From Eukaryota sp. TZLM1-RC (taxonomy: Eukaryota > Metamonada: BaSk clade): a DNA stretch of 64,000 nucleotides. The stretch spans positions 892,501 to 956,500 of the forward strand of contig JAUPSS010000007.1 in assembly GCA_040285825.1 (NCBI GenBank). The letters run 5' to 3'. Positions within the stretch are counted from its first letter, which is position 1. Every line of letters starts with the position of its first letter. A model generated the notes under the pieces. It had not been told where the DNA came from and made no database searches. It saw only the letters and a program-made list of their open reading frames with translations. A program made the position numbers and the translations under genes. Positions 19,501-29,683 of this stretch are shown here, one piece after another.

Positions 19501-19766
19501 TTGAGTATTTCCAATTATGGATTTCCAATGTGTTAAAGTCGGGATTTCCAAACCTCGGACAGTCTCATATAGCAGAGTTTGTGAAGCAATTGACAAGCTT
19601 TGCTGGTGACGTGTCACGGTTGAGATCCTTGTTGGCAGATTTTTTGGTTTCCACTAGACAGTGGACCGTTGAGGAGTTTGAAGTAACAACAGAGGCAGTT
19701 GAACAACAGCTCTTACGGCAAAGTGTACCTGGATTAGGAGGAGCTGTTCAAGAAGATGAATTTTAG
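16555..19766 (+). CDS. XPO1: Exportin-1 (CRM1), nuclear export receptor
   Basis: A 1044-residue HEAT-repeat karyopherin that binds RanGTP and leucine-rich export signals. I place three exons, 16555-16635, 16682-16729 and 16761-19766, with phase-0 introns of 46 and 31 nt (the second GTATGT...CTTTAG). Splicing restores the N terminus MSLTDFNLTPDEFISRYDNT, then QKLLVEFQQHPRAFERVPFI, running into the CRM1 N-terminal repeats (YKWKALPP; LVDIAKQEWPEKWPTFVSEL). Later landmarks include CWVGGAISGSM, the family-typical loop LVDTEEVELHKKMKEALVFITHLN, and the cargo-groove stretch around TFIIISGRCKKKM. The length fits the family (~1070). The first intron is less certain than the second because its donor is GTAAAT and it is longer. 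Confidence 0.95.
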
Positions 19767-19984
19767 TATTGCTATATCGTTTTTATATTATTAAATTTTA
19801 TTTTTTGGTTTAGATAAATAATTTAGTCTGTTTTTTATTTGAAATTTGTTTTGATAATTCTACATGAATATTTCTGGTTGTTAAGTCAAGTTTTCGGAAA
19901 CACATCAAATTTTCCAACTGATTCGTAACATTTTAAATTCAAAATTTGTAACCAAGTCATTATCTAACGAAGCGATTATAATAT

Positions 19985-20225
19985 TTTTATTGAACTTGCA
20001 CATTCAATTAAATTAATTCATAACTTATGGGACGACTATCATTGAACCAAGATTTCCTCTATAAAATCTTGATTTGCTTGCTGTCTAGCTAAAGCTTCTC
20101 TTATTTGATTGAGAAGTTGAGGTAATCTATTAATAATGGCAAATTGAATCCGTGAGCGAAAAAAAAATATCAAATCTTTTCATTGTTTTTTCTTGAACCA
20201 TTTTTTGGAAGCCATTCAAAAAAAA
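19985..20225 (-). mobile_element. LINE subfamily B 3' end fragment
   Basis: On the minus strand this encodes the last ~45 residues of subfamily B (through ALARQQANQDF-like) and the 3' UTR containing TAGTCGTCCCATAAGTTATG. It lies just downstream of exportin-1, oriented towards it. Confidence 0.75.
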
Positions 20226-20347
20226 CGATTATCTAATAGAAAAATGTACAAGTAAAAAAATTATATTAAAAGACCAATTATATTAAAAAATAAAACTACA
20301 AAAATGAGGTAAATAAAACAAAAAAGCAAACTAATAAAGTTGAGAAA

Positions 20348-21364
20348 CTAATCCGACCATTCACCCAACTCTAATTCAACCTTTGAAACTTCTTCCAATT
20401 GCCTAACAGCACTAGAAACAGTTTGACCTTCACGGGTTTTTGATTGTTCAGCCTTGTCTGATTCATCAATTGATTGCTTATTCAATTGGCTCTCTTTTCT
20501 GGGAATTTTTAATGGAGGTTCACCTTTGCCTTCATTTTTACCAACTTTCTCCTTTTTCTTTTTCTCGCTTTCGTCTGCCTTTTGGCTAAAGATCTGATTT
20601 TCCTGCTTTTTATGTTCAATTTCTGGTTCCCGATCGATCGGCTTCTCTAGAGCTTTCCATGAATCCATTGGTTTATCGTCGAGCCTCATTAAATCAGGTA
20701 ATGCTTCCAAAACCAGATCCTTGAGGCCTTCGCCCAGTTCAAAACTACGTGGGTTGCCGGACAATCCCAAAGAGGAAAGTGGACATGGTGTGATTGGATT
20801 GAAATCAAAATGATTGATTAAATTATTGCGAAGGCAAAGAATTTGCAGGGAACAACATTTACTCAGACAGCTGGGAATCTCTTTCAATTGGTTATTCGCC
20901 AACCGAAGTTCTTTGAGGGACAGCAGAGGCGCACAAGAAAAGCTGGAAAGAAGGTTATGACCAACGGAAACCTTTGACAGCTTATGGAACTTGGGAAGAT
21001 CCATAGAGGTGAATTTGTTGTGTGAAAGTATTAAAGTTTGGAGGTCACAATGCTTTGAGCCAGAGAAATCTACACGACTTAGTTGGTTGTGATCACAGAT
21101 TAAGGAAAATAGACTTTTGGGTATGACGGGAATGGTCTGAAGAGAGTTGTGAGAGGCTTTGAACACCCGTAAAGAGGATGGAAAAGTGAATGATGTAAGT
21201 GAGCATGAAGACACATCTATGTATGTGATGTTGGGCTTTGTCAGATTCAATGATGTAAGTTTGTTTGACTTGACAATAATCTTTGATGTATCATCTTTGA
21301 CTTGAGCATCTTCAAGTGTAGATACATCAGAGAAGGTTTGAATAGATGGTTTCTTACGACCCAT
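20348..21364 (-). CDS. Leucine-rich-repeat protein with charged C-terminal tail
   Basis: A 338-residue protein. After a short polar N terminus (MGRKKPSIQTF), residues ~30-225 form about eight LRR units (LTSLNLTKPNITYIDVSSC; LKELRLANNQLKEIP; LQILCLRNNLINHF), closed by a cap-like ALPDLMRLDDKPM. The tail (~235-338) is rich in lysine and glutamate (SEKKKKEKVGKNEGKG) and ends in VSKVELELGEWSD, which looks like a conserved short motif. There is no signal peptide or membrane segment. The specific family is not recognised; a scaffold in the nucleus or cytosol is a guess. It shares a divergent upstream region with the next gene. Confidence 0.8.
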   Translation of the reverse strand: MGRKKPSIQTFSDVSTLEDAQVKDDTSKIIVKSNKLTSLNLTKPNITYIDVSSCSLTSFTFPSSLRVFKASHNSLQTIPVIPKSLFSLICDHNQLSRVDFSGSKHCDLQTLILSHNKFTSMDLPKFHKLSKVSVGHNLLSSFSCAPLLSLKELRLANNQLKEIPSCLSKCCSLQILCLRNNLINHFDFNPITPCPLSSLGLSGNPRSFELGEGLKDLVLEALPDLMRLDDKPMDSWKALEKPIDREPEIEHKKQENQIFSQKADESEKKKKEKVGKNEGKGEPPLKIPRKESQLNKQSIDESDKAEQSKTREGQTVSSAVRQLEEVSKVELELGEWSD

Positions 21365-21502
21365 GATAACAGCGGATCGGTGGGTGTTTGTAATTTATGA
21401 GTTTGGGGGAAAAGATAAATTGGGTCGGCCGACATAGGTTTTATCTTCATTTCATTTCAATTGAGGTGCACAATATACCTTCAGTCCAGATTATGTGACA
21501 TA
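21365..21502. promoter_or_regulatory. Divergent intergenic region
   Basis: The 138 bp between the LRR gene and the following plus-strand gene must hold both start regions. No specific element is recognised. It includes a GGTCGGCCGACAT segment with the palindrome TCGGCCGA. Confidence 0.4.
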
Positions 21503-21988
21503 ATGTATGCACATCGTTCGAATTCCAGACCACGAACAAGTTTCTCTACATCGTCTATTTCCATTCATAACACATCTGTTATTTATTTGCAGCCACAACC
21601 ATCAGAACCTGTCTACTTAGAAGCAAAACCACCAGCAGATCCATTGTCATCTCTTCTGAGTCAAAAAAGGCCTCTCTTCTCATTCACTTCTCCTCAACTT
21701 GTTGTTGGTGACCTCACAACTACCTCTTCAACCACTGTCACTGTCTACTCCAACAGACTGGAGTATTTCTTTCGACATCACCTTCTACACAGCAAAGTGC
21801 ACATGATCATGCGATTTGAGCATCTAAAGGAATGTCATTTGGTGGATGGTCTGTTTCGTTTTAAACTTACAGCAAAATTAAAATGTTTTCCCCAACATTA
21901 CGATCCTTTCATAAATGACCATTTCCTGGGAGTAAAGTATTCAAATTCCAAAATTGGTGATCGTTTAATTGAGTTAATAAATTCATAA
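21503..21988 (+). CDS. Conserved-looking small protein, function unknown
   Basis: A 161-residue protein from the first ATG (MYAHRSNSRPRTSF); an upstream in-frame extension has no ATG. The N-terminal half is serine/proline-rich and probably disordered. The C-terminal ~85 residues (TVTVYSNRLEYFFRHHLLHS through LIELINS) look like a compact alternating beta fold, with a strand-rich VHMIMRFEHLKECHLVDG. This is reminiscent of PH-like or polo-box-like modules, but I cannot assign it. The composition and ordered frame support a real gene. It diverges from the LRR gene. Confidence 0.65.
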   Translation: MYAHRSNSRPRTSFSTSSISIHNTSVIYLQPQPSEPVYLEAKPPADPLSSLLSQKRPLFSFTSPQLVVGDLTTTSSTTVTVYSNRLEYFFRHHLLHSKVHMIMRFEHLKECHLVDGLFRFKLTAKLKCFPQHYDPFINDHFLGVKYSNSKIGDRLIELINS

Positions 21989-23695
21989 ATTTTAATAAAA
22001 TATTCTTATACTATTTTTTGCAAAGTATAAAATGACTTGGTCAGTTCCACGAAAGTTATTGCACCAATCGCAGGCATTAGATTCCGAATAACTTTCAAAA
22101 GGCGAATGATATTGAAAAAGTCCTAAAATAAGCAAGATGGAAGCAAATTGAGTGAATTGAACTTGTGAGTTTTCAATGAATTAAAATTGTTCATTTTCTT
22201 GAAAACTTCATCATTGAATTTGAATTCCTTGTTGCTGCACTTGAAGTGGTTGTACATTCAAAATTCAATAGATTTAATAACATTACAATAGATATTGTGA
22301 TAGAAAATTCAGCTATTTCTGAGCATATTTCTGAAATTAACTACTACAAGACTGTCATTGAGAGTGCTCTATTGTTTCAAACACTATTGCTCTATAATTC
22401 TGTTGATTGTTGGTACTCAGACATCCTTTTCATCGGGATCACTGCCTCCGAATGTGATTACTGTGCGAAATTGACGAGAAATCTTTGGTTCAGCAAGCAA
22501 TTATTTTCATAAATTCGCCTTGCTTTTGATTTGTCAGTCATCAAATTTTTTTAAAATCAGTAAAAACAAATTAATACAATTAGAAACACTGAAAATTAAA
22601 TATTCTTGAAACAGCTGAACTCAGCCTCAGGGCCAAAATGTTTTAAATTCAAAATAACGACAAAACTTGTGTCATATGAGTGTGCAACCTTTGATTTCTC
22701 TGCGCTTTCCAGTTTCATCTGGCGTTTTATTCGAGCGAAGTTAAACTCAACGGATGCAATGTCTCATTTAGGTTCATTTTCAGTTTTTCCAAATAGGAAT
22801 TCATTGTTTCGAATGAACTAATTGATGGTTTGTAGCTGAAAAAAATATATATATGCAGAAAAAAGAATCTATTATTAATAGTCTTATTTTATAATTCTAT
22901 TGTTTTCTGGAAAACCCCATTATTAAATTTGAACTCATTACTTTTGATTGAATTAAATATAACATTGTTGTGGACAAATGATTGCTAATTTCATAGGATA
23001 CAATGATTTATAGGTTTTATGACTTTTCAAAAGAGTTATGTTTGCCAAAACATTTTTGTGGCTTTTTTGAAACTGCTACGGGACCATGTTTAAGAGAGCA
23101 ATTCAAACCATCATTATATTACACACATTGATTGATGGTTGCTGCTTTTACGTGTTCAGTGCTTCTGAAAAATTCTTTTCTGTAAAAACACAAGAATTAA
23201 TACAAAAAATAGTTGAGCAATTTCATTAAATTGATTTTTGAAAACCATAAAATTCAGAATTTTATGACTTCACAAAGGGAAAAATCTCTTATTCATCAAC
23301 TAATATTATTGAAACCACTTACTAAAACCATCCAAACCATCATTTCGAAGCTGTTTTTCACACTTACGAAGGATACGAAGGGCTTTATTAATTTTCTTGA
23401 TACGCATATGAAATTCATTCACCAACAATAATATTTCATAAATCACAAATGCCTTTCTTTGCCAATTTGTTACATGTATGTATGATTTTTCTCTTCTTGA
23501 AAATTTTTAATTTGCTGCAACTGGATGCTCAATAGATTAGATTTCTTTGGTAAAATTAATAATCTACTTCGGTTCTGATGTCGAATAAGAGGAGCAATGT
23601 TGAGGCAAAATACATATAAGGATTTTGCGGAAAACATCTTTGTACAATCAATCAAGACCCATTAGTAAACAGTGTATTTTGCAGTTAATATGTTA
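21989..23695. other. Gene-free AT-rich spacer
   Basis: Only short open frames without motifs or conserved composition are present. I see no RNA gene or recognisable transposon part in this 1.7 kb. Confidence 0.4.
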
Positions 23696-23699
23696 TTTT

Positions 23700-23776
23700 T
23701 TCAAAAAATTCGTATTTAATGAATTTGCACACTTGATTAAATTAAATCATAACTAATGGGACGACTATCATTAAAT
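23700..23776 (-). mobile_element. LINE subfamily B 3' UTR fragment
   Basis: Reverse complement of the subfamily B 3' tail (AATGATAGTCGTCCCATTAG...). It abuts a plus-strand subfamily A fragment, the same A/B adjacency as at position 112. Confidence 0.7.
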
Positions 23777-23809
23777 GTTATTTTATGTTATTTTACAAAA
23801 AATATTTTA

Positions 23810-24440
23810 TTTCAGAAAAATGAAAATCACTCATTTGTTAAATTGTCAATATTTTATCACTTTTAGAAGCGAGGTTCACAATGCTCTAAGTAATAAATTG
23901 TATTGTACGTGTCAGTCTCAAAGAACTGAAACCATTTTGCAATCTCTGTTGTCAAATCTGTTTGATACTGAAGATGATTTTCACAAGAGTAAAAGAGGTG
24001 ATGTAATATTACCTGGAGTAGATGGAACCTTCATTTTATTGGATGTAATTTATGTTGATTCTTGTAATACCTCAAATGAAAGGCTTGTTAATGATGTAAT
24101 TCATAATCCTTTTTCAAATGATGAAACTTCAAATTCAAAAAATTCAATGAACCTTTGTTCGAATTGTTCAGCCAACAGCATGCAAAACCCAAATTTTCTT
24201 TATTTGTATTTTCTCTTCTTGGTTCACACAGTTCAACAGCTATAAGTTTTTTGGAAAATTATGAAATGTTTGTAAAGAGAAGAACTAACAGAAATCTCAA
24301 CAGATTGTTGTTGCAAAATAGAATTGTGTTTTCTATTTTTAAGGGGATGTTGAAGTAGGTTTCTGATGCTTTGCTTTCTCTTGGATCTGACTATGAGAGA
24401 GTTGCATCTAGTGTTATTGTTTCAGGAGAGGTGGATTGTT
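23810..24440 (+). mobile_element. LINE subfamily A C-terminal region, one frameshift
   Basis: The plus strand encodes ITHLLNCQYFITFRSEVHNA, then SLLSNLFDTEDDFHKSKRGD, VILPGVDGTFILLDV and KRRTNRNLNRLLLQNRIVF. The frame is broken near 24150, where the two open frames overlap, and by TAG at 24356. It is a 5'-truncated, disabled copy, into whose right flank the MULE element inserted. Confidence 0.8.
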
Positions 24441-24483
24441 GAGATGTTGATTGAGGTTTTACAAAAATTGATGAAATAATTTA

Positions 24484-24600
24484 GGGATAAATTCATTTTC
24501 CACATTTTTCTTCAAAATGGAGCAAAATCCACACACTTTCATCAAAAGATTTCACAATCCACACAGAAACTCCAAAAACATCAATATCCACACAATCTTG
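24484..24600. repeat. MULE left terminal inverted repeat
   Basis: Contains TTTCCACAT, AAATCCACACAC, CAATCCACACAG and TATCCACACAAT, matching the inverted copy at the right end (best shared run CAAAATCCACACACTTTCAT). The motif array is a likely transposase-binding region. Confidence 0.85.
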
Positions 24601-24609
24601 TTTATTAGC

Positions 24610-25677
24610 TATTCTTTATCTTTGTTGGGACATCCTCTTGCGTTATGTCCTTCGACACCACATACTTTACATGTGTACTTGCGTCGTTGTTTGGGCGCTG
24701 GTTCAACTGCATCAGTAAACTTCTCACTACGGCTGTTGGGTCCTCTTGGTTCATTACTTCTCCTCTTCCTAACGACTCCTGGTCTTCCTGCTCGCGGTGT
24801 AGGAATTGGAGGTTGAGTTAGTATATTAAAAAACTATATTAAGACTTGAAAAAAGCTCCACATGAGCATTCGTTGGAATCCACATTGACAGTAAATACAA
24901 TGCCGTTCTCTCTCACTTCAAATTCAGCTTGGTCCAATTCCACAGCTTTTTAAATCTCGAGATTGTAACAGTCTCTGTTCCAAAAATATCATTTGCTCTG
25001 CAGACAATAGTTGATGATAAGTTTCGTGCTTCTTTTCTTCTCGTAATAAACCATCTCGCCAACATTGACCTAATCGATTCAAACATATGTACAATTGGAA
25101 GCTGACGAGCTTCTGCAATGCACGCATTTACACATTCAACTATGTTGCTGGTAACATGACCACATCTGTTCCCTGGAAATTGATATTCAACCCAATGGTG
25201 TGGTTCAGCCGTATTACGGATGTAGTTTGCAGCAACTGGACTCACTAACGTCATTTCACGCAACAATTTCTCGTATTCAACTTTGGAACCGCATTTGGCC
25301 AATCGGAATATGAACGGTCGGGCCTTTTTAGAACCTTTACCGTTGGCATTATCGGCAAGATGCTTTACACAAAATGCATGAGCAGAGGTTTGCAACGTTT
25401 CCCCAACAGCCTTGATAAGTCGTTTTTGTCGATCAGATATGACAGTAATACCAGTCAAATCAAAAACCTTCTTTAGCTCTTCTATAAACCATTTCCAAGA
25501 ATCATAATGTTCATTTTCAACTACTCCGAAAGCAAGAGGAAATGTATGTCCAGCTGCATCTACTGTTGTGGTGAAGTGCAAGTTGATGTAAGAAGGTCTG
25601 TAAGTCCAATCTCGACTCAAATGTCTTATGTTCTGTTGCCACCAATGTTGCATCGTTCCTAAGACGTTTAAGATCAA
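24610..25677 (-). pseudogene. MULE transposase, N-truncated and frameshifted
   Basis: A 254-residue open frame carries the MULE catalytic core: DWTYRPSYINLHF (first Asp), FPLAFGVVENEHYDSWKWFI, VISDRQKRLIKAV (second Asp), and an AFCVKHLADN C..H segment. After a frameshift near 24950 the protein continues as FEVRENGIVFTVNV and ECSCGAF, the first half of a SWIM zinc finger whose CxH half is deleted. A zinc knuckle follows near 24620-24680 (CKVCGVEGHNARGC). The N-terminal domain is missing. The gene cannot make a full transposase, so the element is non-autonomous. Confidence 0.88.
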
Positions 25678-25680
25678 TGT

Positions 25681-25790
25681 TCATAGGAAATGTGGATTGT
25701 GTTGTGAATCTATGAAAGTGTGTGGATTTTGTTTTGCAAGTGTGGATTTTGTTCTATCTTTGAAAAACGTGTGGATTTTGGAGTTTTCCC
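25681..25790. repeat. MULE right terminal inverted repeat
   Basis: Read on the minus strand it holds AAATCCACACG, AAATCCACACTT, AAATCCACACAC and CAATCCACATTT in the same order and spacing style as the left end. Confidence 0.85.
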
Positions 25791-25819
25791 AATAATTTAT
25801 TATTATTGTTGAATTGACA

Positions 25820-26599
25820 ATGTCGAGGTCTATTGCACAACTTCGACAGCAATTTGAATGCAATCCCCCTGATGACTATGATATTACCTTTGATGAACCT
25901 AGAGTTTGGGTTGTTTCATTTCAATCTCCTCCCCTGTTTGGAAACCACATAATTAAAGCAAAGCTCTCCTTGCTCGGTTTGTTTCCCCTAGTTGCTCCAG
26001 AGCTCAGAGTTGTACGGCATCCGGAAAACAAGTCTATTGATGATCGTAACCTGCTTTTTCAAATCTTATGGCCCGATCGATGGAATAGCTGTATGAAATT
26101 GTCAGATATTCTAGACAGAATTGCACTGTCCTTTAAGCTTGGTATTCTTCCCGAGTTTTTCAATGTATATACCCGCATCAAGAATTTCGTTTCGACCGAT
26201 AACTCAAAGAAGTGGGATTGTGGTCTCAGCGCCACTTATTCCAACAGAATGGATATTAAGTTCTATCCCTCTTTAACCTCTCCATATGCTGGTGCAATTC
26301 TTGAGGCAGAACTGGAACTTCCAACGAGTTTTCCTCAGTACAGACCGTATCTTGTGTTTAAAACAAAGATAATAAATCCTTTTGTTCTTAATGATGGAGA
26401 ATTCTCTAATCGGCAAATGTTCAACCAATGGCCAGGTGAATGCTGGGATATTGTTGATGTGCTACGTTGCGTCTATGAGTATCTTGAAGAACCATGGCGT
26501 CCTGAGGAGTTTGAATATGCTAATCCTCATGTCATTGTCACAAGTAGAGAAGATTGCCACCTCAAGGCTAGACAATCAGTTCAGCACTTGACAATGTAG
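25820..26599 (+). CDS. Tandem E2-fold (UBC-like) protein lacking the catalytic cysteine
   Basis: A 260-residue protein starting MSRSIAQLRQQFECNPPDDY. Two successive segments read like ubiquitin-conjugating folds. The first (~30-110) has PLFGNHIIKAKL, FPLVAPELRVVRHPE and ILWPDRWNSCMKLSDILDRI. The second (~140-235) has YPSLTSPYAGAILEAELELP, FPQYRPYLVFKTKIINP and ECWDIVDVLRCVYEYLEEPW. In active E2s an HPN motif precedes a cysteine that sits before the W-containing helix. Here those positions read HPENKSIDDRNLLFQ and NPFVLNDGEFSNRQ, with no cysteine. A UEV-type scaffold role in ubiquitin or ubiquitin-like transfer is inferred. The MULE insertion sits within its likely promoter. Confidence 0.75.
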   Translation: MSRSIAQLRQQFECNPPDDYDITFDEPRVWVVSFQSPPLFGNHIIKAKLSLLGLFPLVAPELRVVRHPENKSIDDRNLLFQILWPDRWNSCMKLSDILDRIALSFKLGILPEFFNVYTRIKNFVSTDNSKKWDCGLSATYSNRMDIKFYPSLTSPYAGAILEAELELPTSFPQYRPYLVFKTKIINPFVLNDGEFSNRQMFNQWPGECWDIVDVLRCVYEYLEEPWRPEEFEYANPHVIVTSREDCHLKARQSVQHLTM

Positions 26600-26734
26600 A
26601 CCATTGTTTGTTACACGTCTTGGACTTGTGTTGTTTAAGTAATAATTATTGTCCTCATCATAAAAAAATTATTGCCTGTCAATATGAACTAAAACAATAC
26701 TGAAGATTTGTCAACAACAAGCCTTATTCATCGC

Positions 26735-26949
26735 TTATTTTTTTGAATAATTTTAAAAAAGTGTTACTGAATAGGTCTGGTAAAACAATGAACTCCACTT
26801 TCTGGTTAAATAGAATTGTTTTTTGCATTTTCAAATCTATTCCAACAATGATTTCAAAGGCACTTTTAGCTATTGGTGTAGAATATGAACGTAATGCTGT
26901 GAGTAGGTTCAGTAATAGTGACACTTGTTTGGAGGATATTGAATTCTAG
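26735..26949 (+). mobile_element. LINE subfamily C 3' terminal fragment
   Basis: Encodes KVLLNRSGKTMNSTFWLNRI, then VFCIFKSIPTMISKALLAIG, ending in SNSDTCLEDIEF and a stop. The block FWxNRIVFxIFK...LLxxGxxYE is the conserved LINE C terminus found throughout this window. Confidence 0.8.
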
Positions 26950-28365
26950 ATGGTTATTTTTTCTCAACAAATGTTCTAGTTTAAAAACAAATATTCATCG
27001 CTGTCTTGAATTACGACAAGATATTCTAAATTCTTCAGAACTCTGCACTACAGGTGAAAGGTTTATAATTAATATTTGGAAGAGAACATTGAGATGTTTT
27101 TTTCTGCTTATTTTTTTTAAAAAATTTCAAACACTTAAAAACATAAACTTCAAATAGTAATTTGAGAAGTTCAAATTAAGCTCAATTGTTGAACAATTTC
27201 TGAAATCATTTCATTAGAAATAAATTCCAATGGAACGCTACCTTTTTTGTTCAATTATAACCACGACAAACCCACATTCCGTTAATTCTTTTCATTACCT
27301 CTAAAATGGCTAACAAACATTTTCCAGTATATTGTTTAGCAACGAAAAAATTTAGAATTGCCAATATAATTTTTGAGTAATGGGTAATACTTCTCAGAAA
27401 TACAAGGTCTCGTCATGTACTTCTTTTTTAAACAACCGAGAACTTTATCAAATTAGTATCTAGAATTAAACTAGTGTTTCATCCTGATTCATTTAAATCA
27501 AAGTCATATTTATTCATAAGTGTAATGAAACATGGATTTGAAACCATAGGTTAATCTTCCAATCCACAACGTTCGCATCTTAATTCCCAACATGTTGCCA
27601 GACAAATTTCTTTTTCTGGTCTGAAAAAATTTATAGGTTTTTTTGTAGTGTAGTGTATTGTAAGAACAAATTCGAAAACCATGTCATTTCAAAATATATT
27701 CCTGTTTTTGCAAGAACAACTAAATGAGAATTCTACTTTCCTCTAAATGACTTTTGGTAGAGATTGAAACTTCAAATCAAAACTGAGTAATCTGAAATTT
27801 GAAATTTTTATGTTTTCAACACAATTTATTCAATAAAAATTAAAACACATTTGATTTAATCAATATATAGAGATATTTTGTTTTCCGATCTCTGGTTTAA
27901 ACCAACGTAATTGAGCATTTTGAAATATAAAACTTATGTTTATTATCAAATTAAAAACTTCAATTTATTGTATACAATGCTTATTTCACAAAAATGATTT
28001 TAAATTAAAGAAAATGAATATTTATTAAATCGTATCACTACAAGGATGAATCAAAAAATTGAGTCCATACATAATTCTGGTTTTAACACTTGTTTATGTT
28101 GTTCAAAAAATGTATAAAAATTTACTCGCAAAATACAAATGTGCAATATCTATAGTTATATTTTAACAAAATATAATGCATGATGCAAGTCAGGGTGGTT
28201 GATTTATATCTGTTGTTGATTGTTTATTGAGACATAAAGATGTGAAAAAAGAAAAAGGATTGTCAGAGAAGCAACTGTTTGTTCTAAAAAATTATATAAC
28301 ACAATTGGCCTTCAACTTAATTTACCTAAATGTTTTCTACATTCGAATTCTCCAGTTTTAAAAGT
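26950..28365. other. Gene-free AT-rich spacer
   Basis: About 1.4 kb with no coding motif, RNA gene or clear transposon end that I can support. Confidence 0.4.
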
Positions 28366-28369
28366 TGTA

Positions 28370-28480
28370 GCACCGTTATTGTCTTCTGCTTTATTATCTC
28401 TTGGTCGCTTTTATGAAGAAACAAATTCCAGTCAATTCTTTTGGGCTGATTTGGGATATGAAGATCTAGAAGTTTAATTT
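28370..28480 (+). mobile_element. LINE subfamily D 3' terminal fragment
   Basis: Encodes APLLSSALLSLGRFYEETNS and SQFFWADLGYEDLEV then stop. This matches the minus-strand copy at 52.97-53.25 kb. Confidence 0.7.
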
Positions 28481-28514
28481 TTGTGTTGAGTTTTTGAAAG
28501 TAATACATTAATAG

Positions 28515-29240
28515 ATGTTTAAAAAAGGTCTTAGCAAAAAATCCACTTTTGCAAACATTTTACTGGGTCTTTGTGATAGTTTTGCCTCTTGTTTAATTAA
28601 TCAAGTACCTAGAATTTATGGTTTGTTTCTCAATGACCCTTGCTTTTTATTATCTATGCGTCTTCGATCTTTTATTTTTTTTAAAAAAAACTGGAATATT
28701 TATTGAGATAAAAAACCCATCTAGAATTCAATATCCTCCAAACAAGCGTCACTATTACTGAACCTACTCACAGCATGACGTTCATATTCTACACCAATAG
28801 CTAAAAGTGCCTTGGAAATCATTGTTGGAATAGACTTGAAAATGCAAAAAACAATTCTATTTAACCAGAAAGTGGAGTTCATTGTTTTACCAGACCTATT
28901 CAGTACCTTTTTTTTAAAATTATAATCTTTTATTTGGCCTGATAATCTTTCCCATGGATTAATTTGTAAATGTGGAAAGTCTGTCACTCCAACCCATTTA
29001 TTTAATTGTAATCGATTTATTACTTTTAGATCAAAAGTGCATGATGCAGTTCGTGAGCAACTTAAATGTATGTTTAAGTACTACAAGATTGAATCTTTTT
29101 TAGAACCTTTGCTTTCAAATTTGGCTGATGAAGCAGACAGAAAGTCTTCTAGTGACAGCCGTGGTAATGTGCTAGTTCCCGGACTTAATGGATCAATGAT
29201 AATTATTGATGTCAGATCTACTGATGTATCAAACAGCTGA
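28515..29240 (+). mobile_element. LINE subfamily A-like copy interrupted by a subfamily C insertion
   Basis: The plus strand encodes KSTFANILLGLCDSFASCL...MRLRSFIF, then after the interruption WPDNLSHGLICKCGKSVTPT, HLFNCNRFITFRSKVHDAVR and RGNVLVPGLNGSMIIIDV. Compared with the 0.1-2 kb copy the two halves would be contiguous (RFRSFIWPDNLPHNSICKC). This copy preserves a clean CKC...H...C zinc motif. Confidence 0.8.
28678..28924 (-). mobile_element. Nested LINE subfamily C insertion, 247 bp, with 11-bp target duplication
   Basis: A 5'-truncated subfamily C copy (NRSGKTMNSTFWLNRIVF...CLEDIEF, then 3' UTR ending AATAAATATTCCAG plus a T/A run) sits inside another LINE. It is bounded by ATCTTTTATTT at 28667-28677 and 28925-28935. 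It therefore shows the real 3' end and target-site duplication of this subfamily. Confidence 0.75.
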
Positions 29241-29683
29241 AATGAAGAATTGGCACAAATCTTATAAGTTGTGTGGTAAAACGTTTTTTTGAACGTAATT
29301 GGTAGACCTATGAACATATTCACTCAAAAATGCTGTACATAATTGTTCAACAAGGCATTTATATAGCTCAGATAAGTTATGTGTATAATTGGTTACACAC
29401 TGACTGAAAAATTGGTCGCACCGGTCGCACCACCATCACAACACGTCATCATCGAGAATTAATTGATTTTGTTATAATTATTGTATTAGATAATAACCCC
29501 AAAAGACAAAAGAAACACTTGTTATAAAACCAAAGACGTTCTGTGAGCTGTTGTGTAAGTTTGTGAAGTAGATTCAAAATCATATATCTGAAATTAATTA
29601 AAGAAGAACAAATTCTTTCGGATATACAGTGTTGCTGGAATGTACTATGATAATACACTGTCGAAAAATTCAAAAATTTTACT

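Larger units (their letters stand above)
24484..25790 (-). mobile_element. Mutator-like (MULE) DNA transposon, 1307 bp
   Basis: The element starts GGGATAAATTC on the left and, read inward from the right, GGGAAAACTCC. It is flanked by 9-bp direct repeats AATAATTTA (24475-24483 and 25791-25799), the size typical of Mutator-like insertions. Terminal regions of about 100 bp are inverted relative to each other and each carries four AATCCACAC-type motifs. Inside is a damaged MULE transposase gene. Integration occurred 29 bp upstream of the ATG of the E2-fold gene. Confidence 0.9.

Noticed and set aside
21511-21545. tRNA B-box-like GTTCGAATTCC
   Set aside because: No matching A box, anticodon arm or acceptor stem could be folded around it, and it lies inside a coding frame.
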